Shown here one piece after another: positions 9,132-18,045 of a stretch of 64,000 nucleotides of DNA (positions are counted from its first letter, which is position 1; every line of letters begins with the position of its first letter). Source of the DNA: an uncultured Acetatifactor sp. (GTDB lineage Bacteria > Bacillota > Clostridia > Lachnospirales > Lachnospiraceae). Under the pieces are notes generated by a model, which made no database searches, was not told the DNA's origin, and saw only the letters and a list, made by a program, of their open reading frames with translations. Location: NCBI GenBank assembly GCA_910584375.1, contig CAJUAH010000024.1:1-64000 (forward strand), given 5' to 3'. A program made the translations under genes and the position numbers.

Positions 9132-9161
9132 TTGCCAGTCCTATACTTTTTCTGGTATACT
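9132..9161 (+). promoter_or_regulatory. Extended -10 sigma-A promoter for the NUDIX gene
   Basis: TTGCCA (9132-9137) and TATACT (9156-9161) are 18 bp apart, with a TG dinucleotide one base before the -10 (extended -10). The promoter lies upstream of ATG 9204 and so argues against any earlier start for the NUDIX gene. Confidence 0.7.
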
Positions 9162-9203
9162 GTATTGATAGGATCGACACAGAAAAAGCGGCGGGGAGTA
9201 GGG

Positions 9204-9710
9204 ATGATGGAACATTGGGATATCTATGACGCGGATAAAAAGCGTACCGGGCGCACCATGCGGCGCAATGATTTTTGCCTGAAGGACGGCGAATACCACC
9301 TGACGGTGCTGGGCGTAGTGGCCCGGCGGGACGGACGTTTCCTGATCACCAGACGGGTGGAAACCAAGGCTTGGGCGCCGGGCTGGTGGGAAGTATCCGG
9401 CGGAGCCGCCATGGCGGGGGAGGATTCTCTGGACGCGGTACGGCGGGAAGTCCGTGAGGAAACCGGTTTGGACGTGACGGACTGGGACGGCGGTTATCTG
9501 TTCACCTACCACCGGGAGAACCCCGGGGAGGGGGATAATTATTTCGTGGACGTGTACCGTTTTGTAGGTGATTTTTCCGAGGAGGATCTGAGGCTCCAGC
9601 AGGCGGAGACGGACGGATACCGCCTGGCCACGGCAGGGGAGATAGAAGAGCTGGCTCGGCAGGGGATCTTTCTGCACTATGACAGCATCAAAGAGGCATT
9701 TTCCCTGTGA
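9204..9710 (+). CDS. NUDIX hydrolase
   Basis: This 168-aa NUDIX hydrolase would cleave a nucleoside diphosphate linked to another group. The NUDIX box is complete: a Gly five residues before a Glu (GAAMAGE), then seven residues and REVREETGL. The N-terminus (MEHWDIYDADKKRTGRTM) and the phrase LTVLGVVARRDGRFLITRR resemble the isopentenyl-diphosphate-isomerase-like/YfcD group of NUDIX proteins, so the substrate cannot be set. Start ATG 9204 (or 9207) follows GGGGAGTAGGG and lies downstream of a good promoter. The downstream glycosidase begins 43 bases after the stop and may be co-transcribed. Confidence 0.87.
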   Translation: MMEHWDIYDADKKRTGRTMRRNDFCLKDGEYHLTVLGVVARRDGRFLITRRVETKAWAPGWWEVSGGAAMAGEDSLDAVRREVREETGLDVTDWDGGYLFTYHRENPGEGDNYFVDVYRFVGDFSEEDLRLQQAETDGYRLATAGEIEELARQGIFLHYDSIKEAFSL

Positions 9711-9753
9711 GAGATATTGCCGGATCTGCAGAAACACGCAAAGGGGTGTAACG

Positions 9754-10719
9754 ATGAACATCAAGGGATTCACATACGGATATCATGCGGTCAGGGGATT
9801 GTACGACAGCGAGGAAGGCAGATACAGTCAGGATAAATTGATGGATACCGGGATCAACTGGGTATGTCTGGCGTTTCCCGTAAATCAGAAGACTTACTCG
9901 TCCACGGAGATACTGTTTGACTATCGGAAAAATGTGCCCGATCTGGAACTGATTGCGACCATCGCCAGATTCCATGACCGGGGCGTGAAGGTGTGCCTGA
10001 AACCCATGATCAACTCCGATGACGGTATATGGCGGGCCTATATAGATTTCCCGGATGAGACCATGCTGGAGGAGGATACCTACTGGGCAAAATGGTTCGC
10101 CAGCTACCAGGCTTTTCTGACTCATTACGCCAGGGTGGCGCAGCATACGGGCTGCGAGATGTTCTGTCTGGGCTGCGAGATGCTGGGGACGGAGCGCAAG
10201 GAGAAATACTGGCGGCAGACTGTCGCCATGGTCAGAGAAGTTTACCGGGGGCCTCTGGTATACAATACCAACCACGGCAAGGAAGAGGCGGCCAGATGGT
10301 ATGACGCCATTGATTATGTAGGCACTTCCGCCTATTATCCGGTGGAGAGCGCGCCGGGGGGCAGTCTCGAGGAGATGCGCGGGAACTGGCGGCGCATTGC
10401 GGAAAAGCTGGCAGCCATGAGCGAACGCGTGGGAAAAAAGATTATCTTCATGGAGATCGGGTGCCGGAGCGCCCGGGGCTGCGCGCAGATGCCCTGGGAT
10501 TTTGTGCATAAGGAGTTTCCGGCCGATCAGGAGGAGCAGGCCAGGTTCTACGAGTCCTGCCTGTCGGTCATGAGCGGCCAGGCGTGGTTTGAAGGCGTGT
10601 TCTGGTGGGACTGGGGAACCCACATTTACCATACCCGGGAGGAGGCCGGGCGGGATACGGGATTTAACATATATCTGAAAAAAGCGGAAGAGGTTGTCAA
10701 AAAGTGGTATCAGAAATAG
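9754..10719 (+). CDS. GH113-like glycoside hydrolase (beta-mannanase family)
   Basis: This 321-aa single-domain TIM-barrel enzyme resembles glycoside hydrolase family 113 (endo-beta-1,4-mannanase and related). I place the acid/base at E142 (CLGCEMLG) and the nucleophile at E234 (IIFMEIGCRS), each at the end of a hydrophobic strand as expected for clan GH-A. Aromatic residues near the C-terminus (FWWDWGTH) fit a sugar-binding cleft. No signal peptide is visible, so it acts inside the cell, perhaps on imported manno-oligosaccharides. ATG 9754 follows AAGGGGTG. The substrate is inferred from family resemblance only. Confidence 0.75.
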   Translation: MNIKGFTYGYHAVRGLYDSEEGRYSQDKLMDTGINWVCLAFPVNQKTYSSTEILFDYRKNVPDLELIATIARFHDRGVKVCLKPMINSDDGIWRAYIDFPDETMLEEDTYWAKWFASYQAFLTHYARVAQHTGCEMFCLGCEMLGTERKEKYWRQTVAMVREVYRGPLVYNTNHGKEEAARWYDAIDYVGTSAYYPVESAPGGSLEEMRGNWRRIAEKLAAMSERVGKKIIFMEIGCRSARGCAQMPWDFVHKEFPADQEEQARFYESCLSVMSGQAWFEGVFWWDWGTHIYHTREEAGRDTGFNIYLKKAEEVVKKWYQK

Positions 10720-10735
10720 CGTGGGGGCAGATATC

Positions 10736-13666
10736 ATGAAGGATAGATATTTTTACAAGGAAGAGATTTTCTTTGCCAATGAAAATGACAGAGAACTGGG
10801 GCAGAATCAGGATAAGATCATAGAACTTCTGCGGGGGAACCTGGCGGTGGGCGTAGTGGGGGGCTTTTTTGAAGAGGGCTATCCGATCTACTTTATCAGT
10901 CATTTTACCCTGAATAACCTGGGACTGACTTATGAGACGTTCATGGAGCGCACCGGGGGCCGGTATCTGGAGGCCGTCTATGAGGAGGACAGACAGATAT
11001 TTGAGGAGGGGCCGGAGCAGGAGAAGGAGAAGACCGTCCGGGAATATCGCATGATAAACGGAGACGGGGAGCCGGTGTGGGTCAATGAGGTTCGCACTTT
11101 TTCCACTGCCGGGGACGGCAGGAGGATATGGGTGTGTTCCCTGCGGCTGATCGACGAGGATTACCGCAGGCAGTGGATGCATCATGAGGCGTTCAGCCTT
11201 ATGAAGGACGCTTATTACCGCATCAGTTTTGTGAATCTCAAGCAGAATTATATTGAGACGCTGAAACTGGAGGGCGTGGAGGAACGAGCGGAAGCCCTGC
11301 TGCAGGGAGATTACCGCAAAGTGCTGGAACACTGTGCCGGGGGATATGTGGATGAGGAGTTCAGGGAGAGATTTCTGAACATACTGTCGCCGGAGAACCT
11401 GCAGACAGTGCTGAACACTACCGGAGAACCCATTTATTTTACCTATCGCAGGCTGGTGCAGGGGAAGAGCAGATGGGTGCGCTCAGAGGTAGTCCCCGTA
11501 GACAACTATTCCGCTGACAATCCCGTTGTTGTGTGGTATCTGAAAAATGTATCCGAGGAGAAGGCCAGAGAGAAGAATCTGTCTGACGCGCTGTTGGTGG
11601 ATAATGCCAGCCTGCGCAGATCTCTGGATAAGGAGGAGCAATACAGGCAGGCCATAATATCCGAGGCGCTCTTTGTATTTAATGTAAATGTAAGCCGCAA
11701 TGTGATAGAGGAAGATTTTTACAGGATAGCTGACGTGCGGCTAACGCCCATTCTGCCCCTGGTGGGGATGTGTGCGCCCTGCAGCGCGGACGATTTTTTC
11801 AGCAGTTGGTCCCGGGAAAAGATATTGGAGGAGGATCGGGAGAATTATGACAGGTGCATCAATACCCGATATCTGAAAGAGGCGTATGAGCGGGGCGAAA
11901 CCGAGCTGGTGCTGGAATATGAGACCCGGATAGAAGATGAGACGCCCGTGATCCTGCGCCATACGATCCTGCTGATCCGTGACAGCGTCAGCGACGATAT
12001 CGTAGCCATGAACAATCTGAAAGATATCACGGATCAGCGCAAAAAGGAGAGGGAGACCCGTAAAGCTCTCCTGGACGCGTATGAGGCGGCCAACCGCGCC
12101 AGCAGCGCCAAGACAGATTTCCTTTCCCGGATGTCTCATGATATCCGCACGCCGATGAATGCCATCATCGGTATGACCGCCATCGCGGGAACCCATCTTC
12201 AGGAGCCCGAAAAAATGGCGGAATGCCTGGGTAAGATTACCTCCGCCAGCAGACACCTTCTGGCTCTTATCAACGAAGTGCTGGATATGAGCAAGATCGA
12301 ATCAGGAACTCTGTCTCTGAACGAGGAGGAGTTCAATCTGGCCAGTCTGATGGACAATCTGCTGAACATGGCCCGGCCCATGATTGAAGAAAAGCAGCAT
12401 GAACTGGAGGTCAGCATTCACGATCTGAAACATGAAAATGTGATGGGCGACAGCATGCGGATCCAGCAGGCGTTTATGAATATCGTCGGCAATTCCGTTA
12501 AATATACGCCGCCGGGGGGAAGGATTCGTATTGAACTCACAGAGAAACCTTCCGGTCAGGTCAAGACAGGCTGCTATGAGTTTGTCTTTACGGACAATGG
12601 GATCGGTATGTCCCCGGAGTTTTTGCAGCACCTCTTTGAGCCCTTTGAGCGCGCCGAGGATGTGCGCACCAGCAAGGTACAGGGCACGGGACTGGGAATG
12701 CCCGTGGCCCGGAATATCATCCGTATGATGGGCGGAGATATCCGGGTGGACAGCGAACTGGAAAAGGGTTCCCGCTTTACCGTGCAGATATTGCTAAAGT
12801 ATCAGGAGGAGGATGCGGTATCCCTGTCGGAGTTGATACGGCTGCCGGTGTTGGTGGCGGACGATGATGAGATCGCCTGCCAGAGCACTTGTCTGATGCT
12901 GGATGAACTGGGACTGCACAGTGAGGGCGTGTTCTCCGGTGAGGAAGCCGTAGCCTGTGTGGAGAAAGCGCATGAACGGCAGGAGAATTATTTTGCCGTG
13001 ATTCTGGACTGGAAGATGCCGGGAATGGATGGCATAGAGACGGCCAGAGAGATACGGCGCCGGGTGGGGCCGGATGTACCCATTATTATCCTGTCGGGCT
13101 ATGACTGGTCACAGTGTGAGATGGAGGCCAGAGCGGCGGGAGTGGACGCCTTTATCACCAAACCTTTATTTAAGAGCAGGCTGGTCACTGTCTTGCGCAG
13201 TCTGCTGGAGGAGCAGCAGTCTCAGGGATCCGGAGAGGATGACCATGAGCTGGAGCAGACGCTGGAGAAGACCCTGGAGCAGGATTTCACCGGCAAGAGG
13301 ATTCTGCTTGTGGAGGATAATGAACTGAACCGGGAGATCGCCACCGAGATCCTGGAGATGGTGGGACTTACGGTGGAATCCGCGGAGAACGGCAGCATTG
13401 CCGTGGATATGGTTGCCGGAGCGGAGCCGGGGTATTATAACATGGTGCTGATGGATATACAGATGCCGGTGATGAACGGCTATGAGGCCACCTGCGCTAT
13501 CCGGGCTCTGGACCGCAGGGACGTCAAATATATTCCCATCGTGGCGATGACGGCCAATGCTTTTGCGGAGGATATTCAGGCGGCAAAATCCTCCGGTATG
13601 AACGAACATATGGCTAAACCCATCGATCTGAACCGATTGATGGATGTGTTGAACCGCTGGCTGTAA
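10736..13666 (+). CDS. Hybrid sensor histidine kinase with two receiver domains
   Basis: This 976-aa cytoplasmic hybrid kinase has no membrane segment. The first ~430 residues contain PAS-like sensor repeats. The kinase core has the H-box SRMSHDIRTPMNAIIG with phospho-acceptor H468, N-box NIVGNSVKYTP, DNGIGMS, and GTGLGMPV. Two receiver domains follow. The first carries phospho-acceptor D758 (VILDWKMPGMDG) and the second D907 (MVLMDIQMPVMNG). Two receivers with no output domain suggest a phosphorelay with a partner not encoded nearby. ATG 10736 follows GTGGGGGCAG and lies 16 bases after the glycosidase stop. The signal sensed is unknown. Confidence 0.9.
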   Translation: MKDRYFYKEEIFFANENDRELGQNQDKIIELLRGNLAVGVVGGFFEEGYPIYFISHFTLNNLGLTYETFMERTGGRYLEAVYEEDRQIFEEGPEQEKEKTVREYRMINGDGEPVWVNEVRTFSTAGDGRRIWVCSLRLIDEDYRRQWMHHEAFSLMKDAYYRISFVNLKQNYIETLKLEGVEERAEALLQGDYRKVLEHCAGGYVDEEFRERFLNILSPENLQTVLNTTGEPIYFTYRRLVQGKSRWVRSEVVPVDNYSADNPVVVWYLKNVSEEKAREKNLSDALLVDNASLRRSLDKEEQYRQAIISEALFVFNVNVSRNVIEEDFYRIADVRLTPILPLVGMCAPCSADDFFSSWSREKILEEDRENYDRCINTRYLKEAYERGETELVLEYETRIEDETPVILRHTILLIRDSVSDDIVAMNNLKDITDQRKKERETRKALLDAYEAANRASSAKTDFLSRMSHDIRTPMNAIIGMTAIAGTHLQEPEKMAECLGKITSASRHLLALINEVLDMSKIESGTLSLNEEEFNLASLMDNLLNMARPMIEEKQHELEVSIHDLKHENVMGDSMRIQQAFMNIVGNSVKYTPPGGRIRIELTEKPSGQVKTGCYEFVFTDNGIGMSPEFLQHLFEPFERAEDVRTSKVQGTGLGMPVARNIIRMMGGDIRVDSELEKGSRFTVQILLKYQEEDAVSLSELIRLPVLVADDDEIACQSTCLMLDELGLHSEGVFSGEEAVACVEKAHERQENYFAVILDWKMPGMDGIETAREIRRRVGPDVPIIILSGYDWSQCEMEARAAGVDAFITKPLFKSRLVTVLRSLLEEQQSQGSGEDDHELEQTLEKTLEQDFTGKRILLVEDNELNREIATEILEMVGLTVESAENGSIAVDMVAGAEPGYYNMVLMDIQMPVMNGYEATCAIRALDRRDVKYIPIVAMTANAFAEDIQAAKSSGMNEHMAKPIDLNRLMDVLNRWL

Positions 13667-13701
13667 TCCGATGGACGCGGGAAAAGAATTAAGGGAGAAG
13701 T

Positions 13702-15678
13702 ATGAGTATTACGACAAATGTTAAAGACAGGCTCAGGAAACGGTATGATGCCGATTTCCTGAGTTTTCATGAGAACAGAATCAAGGACAGCCGCAGCGCG
13801 GGCAACCGGGCCAGAGAGATGCGCGTCACGATAGAGGCCCGCCTGAATAATGGCAAGGCTCTCACCGCCAGCCCCAAGCGGCAGTGCGCGGCGTTGACGC
13901 AGTTTTATCAAAGCCGGGGCAATGCGGCGCAGCAACAGAATATGGAAAAGACCCGCAGGCAGATCATCTCCATGGATCTGACCTATATTGACAGCTGCGC
14001 TCACAGCGAACGGTTTGCGCAGTATCTGCTGGAGCATACGGAGATCAATCTGGTGGCTGTCGGTGTCGGCGATCTGTACAACAGATATCTGAAGGCGGCG
14101 GAAAAGGAGCTTCGCAAGGCCATACTGGGGATGGTGCAGACGGATGCAGAGGTGGAATATACCCAGGCGCTGGCAATGGAGAGGCGCTTTATCCTGCATA
14201 TAGGCGGCACCAACAGCGGCAAGACCTACGAGTCGGTGGAGCGGCTGAAAAAGGCGAAATGCGGCGTGTACGCGGGGCCGCTGAGGCTGCTGGCGCTGGA
14301 GATTTATGACAAGCTGCGGGAGGCCCAGGTCCCCTGTTCCATGATCACCGGCGAGGAGCAGCACATCGGAGAGGATAGCCGGGTAACAGCCTGTACGGCG
14401 GAGATGGTGGATCTGGATACAGAGTATGACGTGGCGGTCATAGATGAGGCCCAGATGATCAGCGATCCTTTCCGGGGGCAGGCATGGTCCCGGCTGGTCA
14501 TGGGTATCAAAGCAAAAGAGGTGCATGTCTGCATGGCCCCGGAGGCGGAGAATATTATTCGCCGTATCTTAAAGCGTTGTCATGCCAAATTCGACATAGT
14601 GCGCCACGAGAGGAATACGGAGCTGGTTTTTGAGGACAGGCCCTTTGACATCGACAACGATTTGACCAAAGGGGACGCTCTGATTTTGTTTTCCAAGAGA
14701 ATGGTGCTGGACGTGGCAGCCAGGCTGGAACTGCAGGGGGTCAGAGCCAGTGTGATTTACGGCAATCTGCCGCCCCAGATCCGCAAAAAACAGTTTGAGA
14801 TGTTTTTAAACGGAGAAAATGATGTGGTGGTGGCCACAGACGCCATCGGTCTGGGAGTCAATCTGCCCATACGGCGCATTGTATTCATGGAGCATATGAA
14901 ATTTGACGGCAAGGAGCGGCGTCCCCTGAATGAGTTTGAAGTACGCCAGATCGCGGGCCGGGCCGGCCGCCGGGGCATGTATGACGTGGGGTATGTGACG
15001 GCCACCACCGAGGCGGGGCTGGAGCATATCAAGCGTGTATATCCGATGAAACATACCATAGAGTATGCGATCATCGGATTTCCCCAGGTGCTGCTGGACA
15101 TTGACCAGCCCATCGATCAGATCCTGACTTCCTGGTACAGCATCAAGCCCAATCTGGATGTATACCGTAAGATGGATATCAAGGAAATGCTGATAAAGTA
15201 CAGGAACCTGTACAATATCAGGGACAGTATCGCCGGGTTCGACGACAAGCGGGAGGTCTACAATATGATTTCCTGTGACGTGGATCTGGGCAATGAGAAA
15301 TGTATGGCCATGTGGCGTTATTACTGCCGCACTTACACGGCGGACGTATCCGTCAAATTTCCGGTCTTTGACGAGGTGCGGGGCGATACCCGCCTGGAGC
15401 GGGCGGAGACTTATTACAAGCTGCTGGATCTGTACAATCAGTTCTCAGTGCGTTTCGGAAAGATCATGAATGAGGAGCGGGTAATCGAGGAACGCTTAAA
15501 GACAGAGGATATTATTCTGTCGGAGCTGGGAAAGAGCAAAAAGTTCTATCTGCGCCGCTGTGATTGCTGCGGTAAGCTGCTGCCCATCGGAGCCCGGGGC
15601 TCGCTTTGCGACGGATGCTATTATGCCGTGTCCGGCGTAAAAGAAGGCGGTAGAAGGAACAGAGGCGGTAGGAGGTGA
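13702..15678 (+). CDS. SUV3-like ATP-dependent RNA helicase
   Basis: This 658-aa superfamily 2 helicase resembles mitochondrial SUV3. Walker A is GGTNSGKT (168-175) and the DExx box is DEAQ (248-251). The motif V/VI area reads ATDAIGLGVNLP then QIAGRAGRRG. Near the C-terminus two CxxC pairs (CDCCGKLL ... CDGCYY) form a likely zinc ribbon. In Firmicutes these proteins are usually annotated only as helicase-related. A role in RNA turnover is inferred from SUV3. The gene follows the hybrid kinase by 35 bases and overlaps the exporter by four bases (GTGA), so the latter pair is translationally coupled. Confidence 0.85.
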   Translation: MSITTNVKDRLRKRYDADFLSFHENRIKDSRSAGNRAREMRVTIEARLNNGKALTASPKRQCAALTQFYQSRGNAAQQQNMEKTRRQIISMDLTYIDSCAHSERFAQYLLEHTEINLVAVGVGDLYNRYLKAAEKELRKAILGMVQTDAEVEYTQALAMERRFILHIGGTNSGKTYESVERLKKAKCGVYAGPLRLLALEIYDKLREAQVPCSMITGEEQHIGEDSRVTACTAEMVDLDTEYDVAVIDEAQMISDPFRGQAWSRLVMGIKAKEVHVCMAPEAENIIRRILKRCHAKFDIVRHERNTELVFEDRPFDIDNDLTKGDALILFSKRMVLDVAARLELQGVRASVIYGNLPPQIRKKQFEMFLNGENDVVVATDAIGLGVNLPIRRIVFMEHMKFDGKERRPLNEFEVRQIAGRAGRRGMYDVGYVTATTEAGLEHIKRVYPMKHTIEYAIIGFPQVLLDIDQPIDQILTSWYSIKPNLDVYRKMDIKEMLIKYRNLYNIRDSIAGFDDKREVYNMISCDVDLGNEKCMAMWRYYCRTYTADVSVKFPVFDEVRGDTRLERAETYYKLLDLYNQFSVRFGKIMNEERVIEERLKTEDIILSELGKSKKFYLRRCDCCGKLLPIGARGSLCDGCYYAVSGVKEGGRRNRGGRR

Positions 15679-17063
15679 AAGGGCTGAAAACGAAAACTGC
15701 CGATAAGAATCTATTGTTTGAATCCATGCCCATTCCCAGGGCGGTGGCGAATCTGGCGATCCCCACGATCCTGAGCAGCCTGGTTATGGTGCTGTACAAT
15801 CTGGCGGACACCTATTTTGTGGGAATGCTGAACGATCCGCTGCAAAATGCGGCCGTGACCCTGGCCGCGCCGGTACTGCTGGCATTTAACGCGGTGAACA
15901 ATCTGTTCGGCGTGGGTACTTCCAGCATGATGAGCCGTGCCCTGGGACGTAAGGAATACGATATGGTGCGCAGGAGTTCGGCCATGGGTTTTTACTGCGC
16001 GCTTTTCTGCGGCGCGGTCTTTGCCCTGCTCTGTACGGTCTTTAAAAATCCGCTGCTGGCGCTGTTGGGGGCGGATCCGGTGACAGGCCCCGCCACGGCG
16101 GCCTATATGCTGTGGACCGTATCCTGCGGCGCGGTTCCGGCCATTCTGAACGTGGTGCTGGCCTATCTGGTGCGCTCCGAGGGAGCTTCCCTGCACGCCA
16201 GTATCGGAACCATGAGCGGATGCGTTCTCAATATTATACTGGATCCGATCTTTATCATGCCCTGGGGGCTTAATATGGGAGCGGCGGGAGCCGGCCTGGC
16301 CACCTTTATATCCAACTGCGCGGCCTGCTGTTACTTCTTTGTATTGCTGTATATCAAGCGCCGTTCCACCTATGTCTGTGTGGATCCCCGGATGCTGGGC
16401 TGGAACCGCGCTATCATACTGGGTATCTGCGGCGTGGGCATCCCCGCCTCCATACAGAACCTGCTGAATGTGACGGGCATGACCATCCTGAACAATTTTA
16501 CCTCGGAGTACGGGGCGGACGCGGTGGCCGCCATGGGCATCTCCCAGAAGATCAGTATGGTGCCGTTGCAGATAGCGCTGGGATTTTCCCAGGGCATCAT
16601 GCCGCTGATCAGCTACAACTATGCCAGCGGCGACCATCCCCGGATGAAGAAGGCCATTACCTTCGCCATGAAACTGATGTTTCCGGCGCTCTTCGGCGTC
16701 ATGGCGCTGTTCTGCGTATTTTCGGCGGGCCTGACCAGAGCCTTTATGGAGAATGAGGCCATCGTTGCCTACGGAACCAGGTTCCTGCGGGGATTCAGTC
16801 TGGCGATGCCGTTTCTGGGCATGGACTTCCTGGCGGTGGGTGTGTTTCAGGCCCTGGGCAAAGGTAAAAACGCTTTAATCTTTGCCCTGATGCGAAAGAT
16901 TGTGCTGGAGATACCTGCTTTGTTTGTATTAAACTGGCTGTTTCCGCTGTACGGCCTGCCCTATGCGCAGCCCTTTGCGGAGATGGTGCTGGCTGCTGCC
17001 GCCGTATTTATGCTGCGACGGATATTCAGGCAATGTAATCTGCAACCGCAAACCACAGCATGA
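15675..17063 (+). CDS. MATE-family efflux transporter
   Basis: This 462-aa polytopic membrane protein of the multidrug and toxic compound extrusion family exports cationic drugs or metabolites using Na+ or H+. About twelve hydrophobic segments are readable. The N-terminus IPRAVANLAIPTILSSLVMVLYNLADTYFVG and the later GISQKISMVPLQIALGFSQGIMPLISYNY are typical of the NorM/DinF-like branch. The GTG start at 15675 overlaps the helicase stop. The purine-rich GGCGGTAGGAG upstream supports it, though a start at ATG 15726 would leave the family N-terminus nearly intact. Confidence 0.9.
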   Translation: MKGLKTKTADKNLLFESMPIPRAVANLAIPTILSSLVMVLYNLADTYFVGMLNDPLQNAAVTLAAPVLLAFNAVNNLFGVGTSSMMSRALGRKEYDMVRRSSAMGFYCALFCGAVFALLCTVFKNPLLALLGADPVTGPATAAYMLWTVSCGAVPAILNVVLAYLVRSEGASLHASIGTMSGCVLNIILDPIFIMPWGLNMGAAGAGLATFISNCAACCYFFVLLYIKRRSTYVCVDPRMLGWNRAIILGICGVGIPASIQNLLNVTGMTILNNFTSEYGADAVAAMGISQKISMVPLQIALGFSQGIMPLISYNYASGDHPRMKKAITFAMKLMFPALFGVMALFCVFSAGLTRAFMENEAIVAYGTRFLRGFSLAMPFLGMDFLAVGVFQALGKGKNALIFALMRKIVLEIPALFVLNWLFPLYGLPYAQPFAEMVLAAAAVFMLRRIFRQCNLQPQTTA

Positions 17064-17145
17064 TGCGGAATGGCCCTGCGCATAGGTGCGTGGGAAGAAG
17101 CCTTGCTGAATCATGAGGACTCTAAACAATCATGAGGAGACTGAG

Positions 17146-17403
17146 ATGGAATCATTGGAATTTCGTTATGACACACAGCTTTTGATCGAGGGACAGGACT
17201 TGGACGAGGACGCGATCAACGAATATATTACGGAACACTTTAAAGGAGACTGTCTGCTGGCGGTGGGGGATGAGGAGCTGATCAAGATTCATTTTCATAC
17301 CAATGAACCCTGGAAGGTGCTGGAGTATTGCGCGGGGCTGGGGGAGATTTATGATATCGTGGTGGAGGATATGGATCGGCAGGCCAGGGGGCTGCAGGGG
17401 TAG
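17146..17403 (+). CDS. Small protein resembling the C-terminal tail of FakA/YloV
   Basis: This 85-aa protein, with LLAVGDEELIKIHFHTNEPWKVLEYC, matches the stretch near the end of the fatty-acid/dihydroxyacetone-kinase-like protein FakA (YloV), where a GDxxLxKVHxHTxxP pattern is conserved. The kinase and linker portions are absent, so it is a stand-alone version of that small domain. ATG 17146 follows GAGGAG at good spacing. It might bind a FakB-like or DegV-like partner or be a remnant. Intact sequence, a proper ribosome-binding site and lack of frameshifts favour a real gene. Confidence 0.7.
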   Translation: MESLEFRYDTQLLIEGQDLDEDAINEYITEHFKGDCLLAVGDEELIKIHFHTNEPWKVLEYCAGLGEIYDIVVEDMDRQARGLQG

Positions 17404-17436
17404 AGGGATGCCTTTATGGGATAATGCGAAGGCACG

Positions 17437-17572
17437 CCTGGGGAGGGTAATTATTCCTGCATGGACACGCTCTCGCTCGGTTGAACAGCGTAGCAGGTGC
17501 TAAGCTCGAAAATACCTCGCTAAGCACTGACGTGTTCATACGGTCCTTGCATGAACAATTACCCTCCCCAGG
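17437..17572 (-). repeat. Palindromic element A (about 136 bp)
   Basis: The outer arms at 17437-17452 and 17557-17572 are perfect 16-bp inverted repeats starting CCTGGGGAGG. The interior is also self-complementary, with TGAACA/TGTTCA and a near-palindrome around GTGCTTAGC. Read on the minus strand, the interior shares CTTAG, GTATTTT, CTTAG, GCTACG and GAGCGAGAGCG, in that order, with element B. It lies in the gene-free stretch 17404-18045. Between A and B that stretch also has a 15-bp direct repeat (TGGGAAAT core at 17647 and 17713), and I see no credible gene in it. Confidence 0.85.
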
Positions 17573-17847
17573 CTGTATTTCCGCGTGGGACGTATTAATG
17601 CCTGATAGCAGGCATAGTAAGCTGAAGGATATGCCTGGTGCTCTCATGGGAAATAAAAAGTGTGTAAGAGTTATACAGTATACTGCCATAAGTATGTACT
17701 CTGTATACTCCGTGGGAAATGAAAAGTTTATGTGAGCTTACATAACATATATGCATTCTATTTACTCTAATAACTACAGAATTGATAGAAAAAGCATGCC
17801 AGAACAAACTTTATCGTTTTTTAAACCATTAGCTTGCGGAAGACGAA

Positions 17848-17981
17848 TTGTGCGGCCTGTATGCTCCAAAGCAGGCCCTCCGAACCGTCGGTACTTAGAT
17901 GCCGTATTTTGGCATCTTATGTACCGCTACGGTGAGGTCGGAGCGAGAGCGCGCCTGCATTGGAGCATACAGGCCGCGCAA
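17848..17981 (+). repeat. Palindromic element B (about 134 bp)
   Basis: The outer arms at 17848-17869 and 17960-17981 pair over 22 bp with one mismatch, including 18 perfect pairs (GCGGCCTGTATGCTCCAA side). Inner stems GCAGGC/GCCTGC, GGTAC/GTACC and GATGCC/GGCATC flank a GTATTTT loop. It shares the ordered core motifs with element A in opposite orientation, but the arm sequence is entirely different. It ends about 65 bases before the dGTPase start. Confidence 0.88.
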
Positions 17982-17988
17982 TGACCCT

Positions 17989-18018
17989 TTGCTGAAAGCC
18001 TAAAAAGGTATATATAAT
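17989..18018 (+). promoter_or_regulatory. Sigma-A promoter for the dGTPase gene
   Basis: TTGCTG (17989-17994) and a perfect TATAAT (18013-18018) are 18 bp apart, immediately downstream of palindromic element B and 28 bases before the start codon. Confidence 0.65.
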
Positions 18019-18045
18019 AAGTTTCAAAGGAGGAGGTGTCACACC

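Noticed and set aside
17437..17981. CRISPR array suspected from repeated motifs
   Set aside because: There are only two copies, in opposite orientation, with palindromic arms and no regular spacers. No cas genes are in the window.
17848..17981. Intrinsic terminator for the upstream gene
   Set aside because: The stem is far longer than needed and no T-run follows. The shared core with element A indicates a repeat family.
17481..17984. Two short plus-strand frames in the gap before the dGTPase
   Set aside because: They run through the palindromic elements, lack ribosome-binding sites and have no recognisable sequence.
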